A DNA stretch of 64,000 bases from Alentia gelatinosa (GCA_950022655.1 OX465592.1:1478234-1542233); one strand, 5' to 3'; positions 35,868-48,922 are shown, numbered from the stretch's first letter. The notes: generated by a model not told the origin, from the sequence alone. Translations and numbers: made by a program.

Positions 35868-37448
35868 CTGTTTCCTTTTGGACTTCAATCCTGACAGTTG
35901 TAGTGGCTTCAGTTGGTGACAGAGTAGTAGGGACTGTGGTTTCAGTTGCTGAAATTGTCTCAGTCGAAACTTGTGTGGGCTGTGCTGTTGAAAACACACT
36001 TTCTGAAGTTGCTTGATTAGTCACACTAGTGGTAGCACTTGCAGTAGTTGCCGCACTGGTCTCTACTGAGGTAGGAGCTTCCGTAGTTTTCCCTGTAACC
36101 AAAGCTGTAGATGTACCAGCTGTACTTGCTTCAGAGGTTAGCATGGTGGTTGGAGCACTACTTGCTTTCTCAGTGCTTGGTACTGTTGAGGAAGCTTCTG
36201 ATGTCACTTCAATGGGTGAAGTGGACGAAATAGCTCCTGTTGTTGTTTCTGCTGTTGATGTGATTGCGGGAGACACCTCAGTTGTTCCCTCAGTGGATGC
36301 CACTGTTGAAAGACGTTCTGTTGTTGCCTCAGCTGTAGATGTACCAGCTGTACTTGCTTCAGAAGTTGGCATGGTCGTTGAAGGAGCACTACTTGTTTTC
36401 TCAGTACTTGGTACTGTTGAGGAAGCTTCTGATGTCACTTCAATAGGTGAGGTAGATGAAATTGCACCAGTTGTTGTTTCTGCTGTTGATGTGATTGCTG
36501 GAGACACCTCAGTAGATGCCACTGTTGAAGGACGTTCTGTTGTTGCCTCAGCTGTAGATGTACCAGCTGTACTTGCTTCAGAAGTTGGCATGGTCGTTGA
36601 AGGAGCACTACTTGTTTTCTCAGTGCTTGGTACTGTTGAGGAAGCTTCTGATGTCACTTCAATAGGTGAGGTGGATGAAATTGCACCAGTTGTTGTTTCT
36701 GCTGTTGATGTGATTGCTGGAGACACCTCAGTAGATGCCACTGTTGAAGGACGTTCAGTTGTTGCCTCAGCTGTAGATGTACCAGCTGTACTTGCTTCAG
36801 AAGTTGGCATGGTCGTTGAAGGAGCACTACTTGTTTTCTCAGTGCTTGGTACTGTTGAGGAAGCTTCTGATGTCACTTCAATAGGTGAGGTAGATGAAAT
36901 TGCACCAGTTGTTGTTTCTGCTGTTGATGTGATTGCTGGAGACACCTCAGTAGATGCCACTGTTGAAAGACGTTCTGTTGTTGCCTCAGCTGTAGATGTA
37001 CCAGCTGTACTTGCTTCAGAAGTTGGCATGGTCGTTGAAGGAGCACTACTTGTTTTCTCAGTGCTTGGTACTGTTGAGGAAGCTTCTGATGTCACTTCAA
37101 TAGGTGAGGTGGATGAAATTGCACCAGTTGTTGTTTCTGCTGTTGATGTGATTGCTGGAGACACTTCAGTAGATGCCACTGTTGAAGGACGTTCTGTTGT
37201 TGCCTCAGCTGTAGATGTACCAGCTGTACTTGCTTCAGAAGTTGGCATGGTTGTTGCAGGAGCACTACTTGTTTTCTCAGTGCTTGGTACTGTTGAGGAA
37301 GCTTCTGATGTCACTTCAATAGGTGAGGTAGATGAAATTGCTCCAGTTGTTGTTTCTGCTGTTGATGTGATTGCTGGAGACACCTCAGTTGTTCCCTCAG
37401 TAGATGCCACTGTTGAAGGACGTTCTGTCGTTCCCTCAGTAGTCAGAG
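35868..37448 (-). CDS. Exon A10, mucin repeat exon (527 residues)
   Basis: Shares SVFSTA and GTTEVSP with A6 but keeps six repeat copies. A private change at 36294 (plus GTAGAT to GTGGAT) is silent on the minus strand (TCT to TCC, Ser). Confidence 0.82.
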
Positions 37449-37525
37449 CTGTTAAGAGAAACTGTCAGTTTAATTCAGGTGTTGATTTTGTTGTATGACT
37501 TCAACGCTAGTCTTTCATTTATAAC

Positions 37526-37585
37526 CAGTAGTACCCACTGCAGTCCATGAGCTAGTACCATTGCTGATGCTCATGGTTGTGCTCT
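37526..37585 (-). CDS. Proposed mini-exon D10
   Basis: Same as D1. The C-D intron here has the A-run shortened by one base. Confidence 0.38.
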
Positions 37586-38370
37586 CTGATGATGGAATTA
37601 TCACCTCCTGTTTTTTTAACAGAAATATGTTCATGTGCATGCTACAAAAGTCCCCATGAGAAGTGTGAGTATGTCTTAGATAGAGTCTGAGGCATATTTA
37701 AACTGCAACCAGACACTGCCAATATGAAAAGAAAAGGACTGATCTGGCCAGCCACCAATCAGGTTACCTTGTTGGTATTTTGCAAAACCTAAAGCATATG
37801 TCATTCTTACAAGTGTTACTATGGCATGCCATAAAACATAGGTTGATAAACTAAAGGGAGCAGAGGTGTCACATGCCACCATCCATCCTCTGCCATAAAA
37901 ATGCATTCCTATTGCTAGCCAGCCTTCTGAAAAAAACCTTTTTTCTGACTTGCATTAGTACTTGTCATCTATGTCATTGTTTATGTATTTGTTGGTAGCC
38001 TGGGATGGTTAACTCATTATCAACTAAGGTCGGAAGGAATTGTAAATGTATTGTTCAACACCCACTGCTTATCATCTCTTAAACATAACCACCTGGCTGA
38101 AAAGTATTTCAAGGGAAGGCACACAATTGTGTACTGGACAAGATTGATACCAAGGCTAATCCAAATCCCTTATGAAGATAATGGTCTATCTGTCTACCCG
38201 CACTGGTCAACAATTCTATAAGCGTATTATCAGAACAGAGTCTTCCAATATTGCCATATGCTTAGAGAAGTATGTACCTCTTACATTGCAGAAATGGAAG
38301 AATGATTTATCTATGCAATCAAATTATAGAAATTGTGCAATTTCCAAAGCAAGATATGAAGCCAAATGAC

Positions 38371-39204
38371 CTTGTATCTCGATAGTTGAGGAGGTTGCTT
38401 CAGTTGGTACATTTGTAGTTGGCACTGTTCTTTCAGTTGTTGCTACAATGGTCGAAGTCTGTGCACTTTCTGGAGTACTTGAACCAGTCAAAGTTGTCTG
38501 AGCAAGTTCAACATTGATAGTGGTAGCAGTGCTTGGTTGGGTTGTCCCTGAAGTGGTAGGTTCTACTGTACTTGGCTCAGTAGAGAGTGCTTCAGTTGAT
38601 GCCTCTGAAGTGATATGTGGGGTAGACACATGATTGCTTTGATCTGTGGTCATCTTTGAGGTGAAGGATTCTGTGGTCTCCACTGTTGAAGTTGATTCTG
38701 TGGTTTGACCTGGTGTCTGGGACTCGGTTTGAGTGGTCATCTGTGTAGTGGGTAGCTGAGTACTTGCCTCAGTTGGCATTAGTGTTGAGGAAGGCCCACT
38801 ACTTGTTGTAGACTGGCTCTCTGTTGATGAACCCTCAGTAGTTAGATCTGTAGGCTGTGGTGTTGAAGAAACAGCCTCTGAGGTTTCTTGACTGGTCAGA
38901 ACTGCAGTGCTTGTTGCACTTGTCAATGCTGAGGAAGAAGCACCTGTGCTTAAGCAAGCGGTCAAAGTAGGTGAAGTCTCAGGTACACTTGCTTCAGTGC
39001 TTCCCACACTGGTCACAGCAGCAGATGTTCTTTCTGTGGATACTACAGTAGAGGAGGCCTCTCTTGCAGCTTCAGTGGCTGATGTAGTCAAACTTTCAGT
39101 TGATGTCTCCTCTGATGTTGTAGGCACTGGAGATGACAGCGCTGTTGTTCCTTCAGTTGAGAAAACTGTGGAAGTAGCCCCTGTTGTACCTTCAGTAGTC
39201 ATAG
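38371..39204 (-). CDS. Exon C11, mucin segment with a lone cysteine (278 residues)
   Basis: Private changes are Gly to Cys (LTACLST) and Thr to Asn (DQSNHVST), on top of the two Ser changes shared with C7. It contains the only Cys in the predicted exons of this window. The Asn does not create a sequon, because it is followed by His-Val. Confidence 0.82.
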
Positions 39205-39525
39205 CTGTGAGAAAAACCTTGCATTTAATTCTATGCTAGCACTGTGAATCTCTTCGTGTCTTAAGGACTTGTTGTTTGGATCTAATCGTTTTCCTGGGCT
39301 AACAATTACTCAGAAATCTACAATATGTAGGAAAAGAACTCATATTTCACTTTCAACAGAAAACAAGGTGAGTATGAATGCATTTTGTATAGCTTATACT
39401 CAAGAGATGAAAACCTTTGAAACCCATTTCCAGTAGGAGTAACCAATACCTTTAGAAACACAAAGACTTGACTACTACAGGTCAATTAGTAAAATGATAT
39501 CTCTGGCTGTCATTGAACATGTCAC

Positions 39526-39582
39526 CTGTCTTATTAAAGAGTTGGCCCTGAGGCAGGTCTGTGGAATTGTCTATGTACATCT
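39526..39582 (-). CDS. Proposed mini-exon E11
   Basis: Thr-ending form with the silent TTT Phe codon. Confidence 0.42.
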
Positions 39583-39764
39583 CTATAGACAAGCTAGGTA
39601 AGGCAAAGGCAATATCTGTATTTTCATTACATGTCAGGGACCAAAGTTGCTCCCTTGTCTCCACTTCCATGTAGATATTCTATGAAAGAAGCATATTAGC
39701 ATTTACATATTGCATAGGATATTCCAAGGATTCATGGAAAGGAAATGGAGGATGGGGGTATCAC

Positions 39765-41126
39765 CTGTTTCCTTTTGGACTTCAATCCTGACAGTTGTAG
39801 TGGCTTCAGTTGGTGACAGAGTAGTAGGGACTGTGGTTTCAGTTGCTGAAATTGTCTCAGTCGAAACTTGTGTGGGCTGTGCTGTTGAAGACACACTTTC
39901 TGAAGTTGCTTGATTAGTCACACTAGTGGTAGCACTTGCAGTAGTTGCCGCACTGGTCTCTACTGAGGTAGGAGCTTCCGTAGTTTTCCCTGTAACCAAA
40001 GCTGTAGATGTACCAGCTGTACTTGCTTCAGAGGTTAGCATGGTGGTTGGAGCACTACTTGCTTTCTCAGTGCTTGGTACTGTTGAGGAAGCTTCTGATG
40101 TCACTTCAATGGGTGAAGTGGACGAAATAGCTCCTGTTGTTGTTTCTGCTGTTGATGTGATTGCTGGAGACACCTCAGTTGTTCCCTCAGTAGATGCCAC
40201 TGTTGAAAGACGTTCTGTTGTTGCCTCAGCTGTAGATGTACCAGCTGTACTTGCTTCAGAAGTTGGCATGGTCGTTGAAGGAGCACTACTTGTTTTCCCA
40301 GTACTTGGTACTGTTGAGGAAGCTTCTGATGTCACTTCAATAGGTGAGGTAGATGAAATTGCACCAGTTGTTGTTTCTGCTGTTGATGTGATTGCTGGAG
40401 ACACCTCAGTAGATGCCACTGTTGAAGGACGTTCTGTTGTTGCCTCAGCTGTAGATGTACCAGCTGTACTTGCTTCAGAAGTTGGCATGGTCGTTGAAGG
40501 AAAACTACTTGTTTTCTCAGTGCTTGGTACTGTTGAGGAAGCTTCTGATGTCACTTCAATAGGTGAGGTAGATGAAATTGCACCAGTTGTTGTTTCTGCT
40601 GTTGATGTGATTGCTGGAGACACCTCAGTAGATGCCACTGTTGAAAGACGTTCTGTTGTTGCCTCAGCTGTAGATGTACCAGCTGTACTTGCTTCAGAAG
40701 TTGGCATGGTCGTTGAAGGAGCACTACTTGTTTTCTCAGTGCTTGGTACTGTTGAGGAAGCTTCTGATGTCACTTCAATAGGTGAGGTGGATGAAATTGC
40801 ACCAGTTGTTGTTTCTGCTGTTGATGTGATTGCTGGAGACACTTCAGTAGATGCCACTGTTGAAGGACGTTCTGTTGTTGCCTCAGCTGTAGATGTACCA
40901 GCTGTACTTGCTTCAGAAGTTGGCATGGTTGTTGCAGGAGCACTACTTGTTTTCTCAGTGCTTGGTACTGTTGAGGAAGCTTCTGATGTCACTTCAATAG
41001 GTGAGGTAGATGAAATTGCTCCAGTTGTTGTTTCTGCTGTTGATGTGATTGCTGGAGACACCCCAGTTGTTCCCTCAGTAGATGCCACTGTTGAAGGACG
41101 TTCTGTCGTTCCCTCAGTAGTCAGAG
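39765..41126 (-). CDS. Exon A11, short mucin repeat exon (454 residues)
   Basis: Five copies, with SSFPSTTMPT in copy 3 (as A7) and STGKTSS in copy 4 (as A8 and A12). This mosaic suggests conversion between neighbouring units after the four-unit duplication. Confidence 0.82.
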
Positions 41127-41203
41127 CTGTTAAGAGAAACTGTCAGTTTAATTCAGGTGTTGATTTTGTTGTATGACTTCAACGCTAGTCTTTCATTTAT
41201 AAC

Positions 41204-41263
41204 CAGTAGTACCCACTGCAGTCCATGAGCTAGTACCATTGCTGATGCTCATGGTTGTGCTCT
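41204..41263 (-). CDS. Proposed mini-exon D11
   Basis: Same sequence and flanking sites as D1. Confidence 0.38.
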
Positions 41264-42049
41264 CTGATGATGGAATTATCACCTCCTGTTTTTTTAACAG
41301 AAATATGTTCATGTGCATGCTACAAAAGTCCCCATGAGAAGTGTGAGTATGTCTTAGATAGAGTCTGAGGCATATTTAAACTGCAACCAGACACTGCCAA
41401 TATGAAAAGAAAAGGACTGATCTGGCCAGCCACCAATCAGGTTACCTTGTTGGTATTTTGCAAAACCTAAAGCATATGTCATTCTTACAAGTGTTACTAT
41501 GGCATGCCATAAAACATAGGTTGATAAACTAAAGGGAGCAGAGGTGTCACATGCCACCATCCATCCTCTGCCATAAAAATGCATTCCTATTGCTAGCCAG
41601 CCTTCTGAAAAAAAACCTTTTTTCTGACTTGCATTAGTACTTGTCATCTATGTCATTGTTTATGTATTTGTTGGTAGCCTGGGATGGTTAACTCATTATC
41701 AACTAAGGTCGGAAGGAATTGTAAATGTATTGTTCAACACCCACTGCTTATCATCTCTTAAACATAACCACCTGGCTGAAAAGTATTTCAAGGGAAGGCA
41801 CACAATTGTGTACTGGACAAGATTGATACCAAGGCTAATCCAAATCCCTTATGAAGATAATGGTCTATCTGTCTACCCGCACTGGTCAACAATTCTATAA
41901 GCGTATTATCAGAACAGAGTCTTCCAATATTGCCATATGCTTAGAGAAGTATGTACCTCTTACATTGCAGAAATGGAAGAATGATTTATCTATGCAATCA
42001 AATTATAGAAATTGTGCAATTTCCAAAGCAAGATATGAAGCCAAATGAC

Positions 42050-42883
42050 CTTGTATCTCGATAGTTGAGGAGGTTGCTTCAGTTGGTACATTTGTAGTTG
42101 GCACTGTTCTTTCAGTTGTTGCTACAATGGTCGAAGTCTGTGCACTTTCTGGAGTACTTGAACCAGTCAAAGTTGTCTGAGCAAGTTCAACATTGATAGT
42201 GGTAGCAGTGCTTGGTTGGGTTGTCCCTGAAGTGGTAGGTTCTACTGTACTTGGCTCAGTAGAGAGTGCTTCAGTTGATGCCTCTGAAGTGATATGTGGG
42301 GTAGACACATGAGTGCTTTGATCTGTGGTCATCTTTGAGGTGAAGGATTCTGTGGTCTCCACTGTTGAAGTTGATTCTGTGGTTTGACCTGGTGTCTGGG
42401 ACTCGGTTTGAGTGGTCATCTGTGTAGTGGGTAGCTGAGTACTTGCCTCAGTTGGCATTAGTGTTGAGGAAGGCCCACTACTTGTTGTAGACTGGCTCTC
42501 TGTTGATGAACCCTCAGTAGTTAGATCTATAGGCTGTGGTGTTGAAGAAACAGCCTCTGAGGTTTCTTGACTGGTCAGAACTGCAGTGCTTGTTGCACTT
42601 GTCAATGCTGAGGAAGAAGCACCTGTGCTTAAGCCAGCGGTCAAAGTAGGTGAAGTCTCAGGTACACTTGCTTCAGTGCTTCCCACACTGGTCACAGCAG
42701 CAGTTGTTCTTTCTGTGGATACTACAGTAGAGGAGGCCTCTCTTGCAGCTTCAGTGGCTGATGTAGTCAAAGTTTCAGTTGATGTCTCCTCTGATGTTGT
42801 AGGCACTGGAGATGACAGCGCTGTTGTTCCTTCAGTTGAGAAAACTGTGGAAGTAGCCCCTGTTGTACCTTCAGTAGTCATAG
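42050..42883 (-). CDS. Exon C12, mucin segment (278 residues)
   Basis: An otherwise unseen combination, QPIDL with PGQTTES. The other QPIDL exons have LGQTTES, so a recombinant origin is likely. Confidence 0.82.
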
Positions 42884-43204
42884 CTGTGAGAAAAACCTTG
42901 CATTTAATTCTATGCTAGCACTGTGAATCTCTTCGTGTCTTAAGGACTTGTTGTTTGGATCTAATCATTTTCCTGGGATAACAATTACTCAGAAATCTAT
43001 AATATGTAGGAAAAGAACTCATATTTCACTCTCAACAGAAAACAAGGTGAGTATGAATGCATTTTGTATAGCTTATACTCAAGAGATGAAAACCTTTGAA
43101 ACCCATTTCTAGTAGGAGTAACCAATACCTTTAGAAACACAAAGACTTGACTACTACAGGTCAATTAGTAAAATGATATCTCTGGCTGTCATTGAACATG
43201 TCAC

Positions 43205-43261
43205 CTGTCTTATTGAAGAGTTGGCCCTGAGGCAGGTCTGTGGAATTGTCTATGTACATCT
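43205..43261 (-). CDS. Proposed mini-exon E12
   Basis: Thr-ending form, as E2. Confidence 0.42.
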
Positions 43262-43443
43262 CTATAGACAAGCTAGGTAAGGCAAAGGCAATATCTGTAT
43301 TTTCATTACATGTCAGGGACCAAAGTTGCTCCCTTGTCTCCACTTCCATGTAGATATTCTATGAAAGAAGCATATTAGCATTTACATATTGCATAGGATA
43401 TTCCAAGGATTCATGGAAAGGAAATGGAGGATGGGGGTATCAC

Positions 43444-45024
43444 CTGTTTCCTTTTGGACTTCAATCCTGACAGTTGTAGTGGCTTCAGTTGGTGACAGAG
43501 TAGTAGGGACTGTGGTTTCAGTTGCTGAAATTGTCTCAGTCGAAACTTGTGTGGGCTGTGCTGTTGAAGACACACTTTCTGAAGTTGCTTGATTAGTCAC
43601 ACTAGTGGTAGCACTTGCAGTAGTTGCCGCACTGGTCTCTACTGAGGTAGGAGCTTCCGTAGTTTTCCCTGTAACCAAAGCTGTAGATGTACCAGCTGTA
43701 CTTGCTTCAGAGGTTAGCATGGTGGTTGGAGCACTACTTGCTTTCTCAGTGCTTGGTACTGTTGAGGAAGCTTCTGATGTCACTTCAATGGGTGAAGTGG
43801 ACGAAATAGCTCCTGTTGTTGTTTCTGTTGTTGATGTGATTGCTGGAGACACCTCAGTTGTTCCCTCAGTAGATGCCACTGTTGAAAGACGTTCTGTTGT
43901 TGCCTCAGCTGTAGATGTACCAGCTGTACTTGCTTCAGAAGTTGGCATGGTCGTTGAAGGAGCACTACTTGTTTTCCCAGTACTTGGTACTGTTGAGGAA
44001 GCTTCTGATGTCACTTCAATAGGTGAGGTAGATGAAATTGCACCAGTTGTTGTTTCTGCTGTTGATGTGATTGCTGGAGACACCTCAGTAGATGCCACTG
44101 TTGAAGGACGTTCTGTTGTTGCCTCAGCTGTAGATGTACCAGCTGTACTTGCTTCAGAAGTTGGCATGGTCGTTGAAGGAGCACTACTTGTTTTCTCAGT
44201 GCTTGGTACTGTTGAGGAAGCTTCTGATGTCACTTCAATAGGTGAGGTGGATGAAATTGCACCAGTTGTTGTTTCTGCTGTTGATGTGATTGCTGGAGAC
44301 ACCTCAGTAGATGCCACTGTTGAAGGACGTTCAGTTGTTGCCTCAGCTGTAGATGTACCAGCTGTACTTGCTTCAGAAGTTGGCATGGTCGTTGAAGGAG
44401 CACTACTTGTTTTCTCAGTGCTTGGTACTGTTGAGGAAGCTTCTGATGTCACTTCAATAGGTGAGGTAGATGAAATTGCACCAGTTGTTGTTTCTGCTGT
44501 TGATGTGATTGCTGGAGACACCTCAGAAGATGCCACTGTTGAAAGACGTACTGTTGTTGCCTCAGCTGTAGATGTACCAGCTGTACTTGCTTCAGAAGTT
44601 GGCATGGTCGTTGAAGGAGCACTACTTGTTTTCTCAGTGCTTGGTACTGTTGAGGAAGCTTCTGATGTCACTTCAATAGGTGAGGTGGATGAAATTGCAC
44701 CAGTTGTTGTTTCTGCTGTTGATGTGATTGCTGGAGACACTTCAGTAGATGCCACTGTTGAAGGACGTTCTGTTGTTGCCTCAGCTGTAGATGTACCAGC
44801 TGTACTTGCTTCAGAAGTTGGCATGGTTGTTGCAGGAGCACTACTTGTTTTCTCAGTGCTTGGTACTGTTGAGGAAGCTTCTGATGTCACTTCAATAGGT
44901 GAGGTAGATGAAATTGCTCCAGTTGTTGTTTCTGCTGTTGATGTGATTGCTGGAGACACCCCAGTTGTTCCCTCAGTAGATGCCACTGTTGAAGGACGTT
45001 CTGTCGTTCCCTCAGTAGTCAGAG
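43444..45024 (-). CDS. Exon A12, mucin repeat exon (527 residues)
   Basis: Same protein variants as A8: VRLSTVASSEVSP, STGKTSS and TTETTT. It closes the second higher-order copy. Confidence 0.82.
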
Positions 45025-45101
45025 CTGTTAAGAGAAACTGTCAGTTTAATTCAGGTGTTGATTTTGTTGTATGACTTCAACGCTAGTCTTTCATTTATAA
45101 C

Positions 45102-45161
45102 CAGTAGTACCCACTGCAGTCCATGAGCTAGTACCATTGCTGATGCTCATGGTTGTGCTCT
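45102..45161 (-). CDS. Proposed mini-exon D12
   Basis: Same sequence and flanking sites as D1. Confidence 0.38.
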
Positions 45162-45947
45162 CTGATGATGGAATTATCACCTCCTGTTTTTTTAACAGAA
45201 ATATGTTCATGTGCATGCTACAAAAGTCCCCATGAGAAGTGTGAGTATGTCTTAGATAGAGTCTGAGGCATATTTAAACTGCAAACAGACACTGCCAATA
45301 TGAAAAGAAAAGGACTGATCTGGCCAGCCACCAATCAGGTTACCTTGTTGGTATTTTGCAAAACCTAAAGCATATGTCATTCTTACAAGTGTTACTATGG
45401 CATGCCATAAAACATAGGTTGATAAACTAAAGGGAGCAGAGGTGTCACATGCCACCATCCATCCTCTGCCATAAAAATGCATTCCTATTGCTAGCCAGCC
45501 TTCTGAAAAAAAACCTTTTTTCTGACTTGCATTAGTACTTGTCATCTATGTCATTGTTTATGTATTTGTTGGTAGCCTGGGATGGTTAACTCATTATCAA
45601 CTAAGGTCGGAAGGAATTGTAAATGTATTGTTCAACACCCACTGCTTATCATCTCTTAAACATAACCACCTGGCTGAAAAGTATTTCAAGGGAAGGCACA
45701 CAATTGTGTACTGGACAAGATTGATACCAAGGCTAATCCAAATCCCTTATGAAGATAATGGTCTATCTGTCTACCCGCACTGGTCAACAATTCTATAAGC
45801 GTATTATCAGAACAGAGTCTTCCAATATTGCCATATGCTTAGAGAAGTATGTACCTCTTACATTGCAGAAATGGAAGAATGATTTATCTATGCAATCAAA
45901 TTATAGAAATTGTGCAATTTCCAAAGCAAGATATGAAGCCAAATGAC

Positions 45948-46781
45948 CTTGTATCTCGATAGTTGAGGAGGTTGCTTCAGTTGGTACATTTGTAGTTGGC
46001 ACTGTTCTTTCAGTTGTTGCTACAATGGTCGAAGTCTGTGCACTTTCTGGAGTACTTGAACCAGTCAAAGTTGTCTGAGCAAGTTCAACATTGATAGTGG
46101 TAGCAGTGCTTGGTTGGGTTGTCCCTGAAGTGGTAGGTTCTACTGTACTTGGCTCAGTAGAGAGTGCTTCAGTTGATGCCTCTGAAGTGATATGTGGGGT
46201 AGACACATGAGTGCTTTGATCTGTGGTCATCTTTGAGGTGAAGGATTCTGTGGTCTCCACTGTTGAAGTTGATTCTGTGGTTTGACCTAGTGTCTGGGAC
46301 TCGGTTTGAGTGGTCATCTGTGTAGTGGGTAGCTGAGTACTTGCCTCAGTTGGCATTAGTGTTGAGGAAGGCCCACTACTTGTTGTAGACTGGCTCTCTG
46401 TTGATGAACCCTCAGTAGTTAGATCTGTAGGCTGTGGTGTTGAAGAAACAGCCTCTGAGGTTTCTTGACTGGTCAGAACTGCAGTGCTTGTTGCACTTGT
46501 CAATGCTGAGGAAGAAGCACCTGTGCTTAAGCCAGCGGTCAAAGTAGGTGAAGTCTCAGGTACACTTGCTTCAGTGCTTCCCACACTGGTCACAGCAGCA
46601 GTTGTTCTTTCTGTGGATACTACAGTAGAGGAGGCCTCTCTTGCAGCTTCAGTGGCTGATGTAGTCAAAGTTTCAGTTGATGTCTCCTCTGATGTTGTAG
46701 GCACTGGAGATGACAGCGCTGTTGTTCCTTCAGTTGAGAAAACTGTGGAAGTAGCCCCTGTTGTACCTTCAGTAGTCATAG
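45948..46781 (-). CDS. Exon C13, mucin segment (278 residues)
   Basis: Variants: GATSTVFS, QPTDL and LGQTTES. Same protein as C14. Confidence 0.82.
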
Positions 46782-47102
46782 CTGTGAGAAAAACCTTGCA
46801 TTTAATTCTATGCTAGCACTGTGAATCTCTTCGTGTCTTAAGGACTTGTTGTTTGGATCTAATCATTTTCCTGGGATAACAATTACTCAGAAATCTATAA
46901 TATGTAGGAAAAGAACTCATATTTCACTCTCAACAGAAAACAAGGTGAGTATGAATGCATTTTGTATAGCTTATACTCAAGAGATGAAAACCTTTGAAAC
47001 CCATTTCTAGTAGGAGTAACCAATACCTTTAGAAACACAAAGACTTGACTACTACAGGTCAATTAGTAAAATGATATCTCTGGCTGTCATTGAACATGTC
47101 AC

Positions 47103-47159
47103 CTATCTTATTGAAGAGTTGGCCCTGAGGCAGGTCTGTGGAATTGTCTATGTACATCT
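47103..47159 (-). CDS. Proposed mini-exon E13
   Basis: Ile-ending variant with donor ATAG/GTGACA. Confidence 0.4.
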
Positions 47160-47341
47160 CTATAGACAAGCTAGGTAAGGCAAAGGCAATATCTGTATTT
47201 TCATTACATGTCAGGGACCAAAGTTGCTCCCTTGTCTCCACTTCCATGTAGATATTCTATGAAAGAAGCATATTAGCATTTACATATTGCATAGGATATT
47301 CCAAGGATTCATGGAAAGGAAATGGAGGATGGGGGTATCAC

Positions 47342-48922
47342 CTGTTTCCTTTTGGACTTCAATCCTGACAGTTGTAGTGGCTTCAGTTGGTGACAGAGTA
47401 GTAGGGACTGTGGTTTCAGTTGCTGAAATTGTCTCAGTCGAAACTTGTGTGGGCTGTGCTGTTGAAGACACACTTTCTGAAGTTGCTTGATTAGTCACAC
47501 TAGTGGTAGCACTTGCAGTAGTTGCCGCACTGGTCTCTACTGAGGTAGGAGCTTCCGTAGTTTTCCCTGTAACCAAAGCTGTAGATGTACCAGCTGTACT
47601 TGCTTCAGAGGTTAGCATGGTGGTTGGAGCACTACTTGCTTTCTCAGTGCTTGGTACTGTTGAGGAAGCTTCTGATGTCACTTCAATGGGTGAAGTGGAC
47701 GAAATAGCTCCTGTTGTTGTTTCTGCTGTTGATGTGATTGCGGGAGACACCTCAGTTGTTCCCTCAGTAGATGCCACTGTTGAAAGACGTTCTGTTGTTG
47801 CCTCAGCTGTAGATGTACCAGCTGTACTTGCTTCAGAAGTTGGCATGGTCGTTGAAGGAGCACTACTTGTTTTCTCAGTACTTGGTACTGTTGAGGAAGC
47901 TTCTGATGTCACTTCAATAGGTGAGGTAGATGAAATTGCACCAGTTGTTGTTTCTGCTGTTGATGTGATTGCTGGAGACACCTCAGTAGATGCCACTGTT
48001 GAAGGACGTTCTGTTGTTGCCTCAGCTGTAGATGTACCAGCTGTACTTGCTTCAGAAGTTGGCATGGTCGTTGAAGGAGCACTACTTGTTTTCTCAGTGC
48101 TTGGTACTGTTGAGGAAGCTTCTGATGTCACTTCAATAGGTGAGGTGGATGAAATTGCACCAGTTGTTGTTTCTGCTGTTGATGTGATTGCTGGAGACAC
48201 CTCAGTAGATGCCACTGTTGAAGGACGTTCAGTTGTTGCCTCAGCTGTAGATGTACCAGCTGTACTTGCTTCAGAAGTTGGCATGGTCGTTGAAGGAGCA
48301 CTACTTGTTTTCTCAGTGCTATGTACTGTTGAGGAAGCTTCTGATGTCACTTCAATAGGTGAGGTAGATGAAATTGCACCAGTTGTTGTTTCTGCTGTTG
48401 ATGTGATTGCTGGAGACACCTCAGTAGATGCCACTGTTGAAAGACGTTCTGTTGTTGCCTCAGCTGTAGATGTACCAGCTGTACTTGCTTCAGAAGTTGG
48501 CATGGTCGTTGAAGGAGCACTACTTGTTTTCTCAGTGCTTGGTACTGTTGAGGAAGCTTCTGATGTCACTTCAATAGGTGAGGTGGATGAAATTGCACCA
48601 GTTGTTGTTTCTGCTGTTGATGTGATTGCTGGAGACACTTCAGTAGATGCCACTGTTGAAGGACGTTCTGTTGTTGCCTCAGCTGTAGATGTACCAGCTG
48701 TACTTGCTTCAGAAGTTGGCATGGTTGTTGCAGGAGCACTACTTGTTTTCTCAGTGCTTGGTACTGTTGAGGAAGCTTCTGCTGTCACTTCAATAGGTGA
48801 GGTAGATGAAATTGCTCCAGTTGTTGTTTCTGCTGTTGATGTGATTGCTGGAGACACCCCAGTTGTTCCCTCAGTAGATGCCACTGTTGAAGGACGTTCT
48901 GTCGTTCCCTCAGTAGTCAGAG
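47342..48922 (-). CDS. Exon A13, mucin repeat exon (527 residues)
   Basis: Six copies, with a private Ser to Ala in copy 1 (EVTAEASS) and VHSTEK in copy 3, shared with A2 and A3. This ties a unit near 48 kb to units near 6-10 kb. Confidence 0.82.

Larger units (their letters stand above)
29153..44520 (-). repeat. Higher-order repeat, copy 2 (four 3.9-kb units)
   Basis: This is the second copy of the four-unit block. It is 15,368 bp between anchors against 15,152 bp for copy 1. The difference is one extra 219-bp repeat in A10 relative to A6, less small intron indels. A12 repeats the A8 variants, so the block boundary recurs a third time at 44521. Intron markers agree as well: the variant CTTTGTGTC and the variant CGTTTTCCTGGGCTAAC occur together only in the E-C introns next to A5 and A9. 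Confidence 0.85.
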
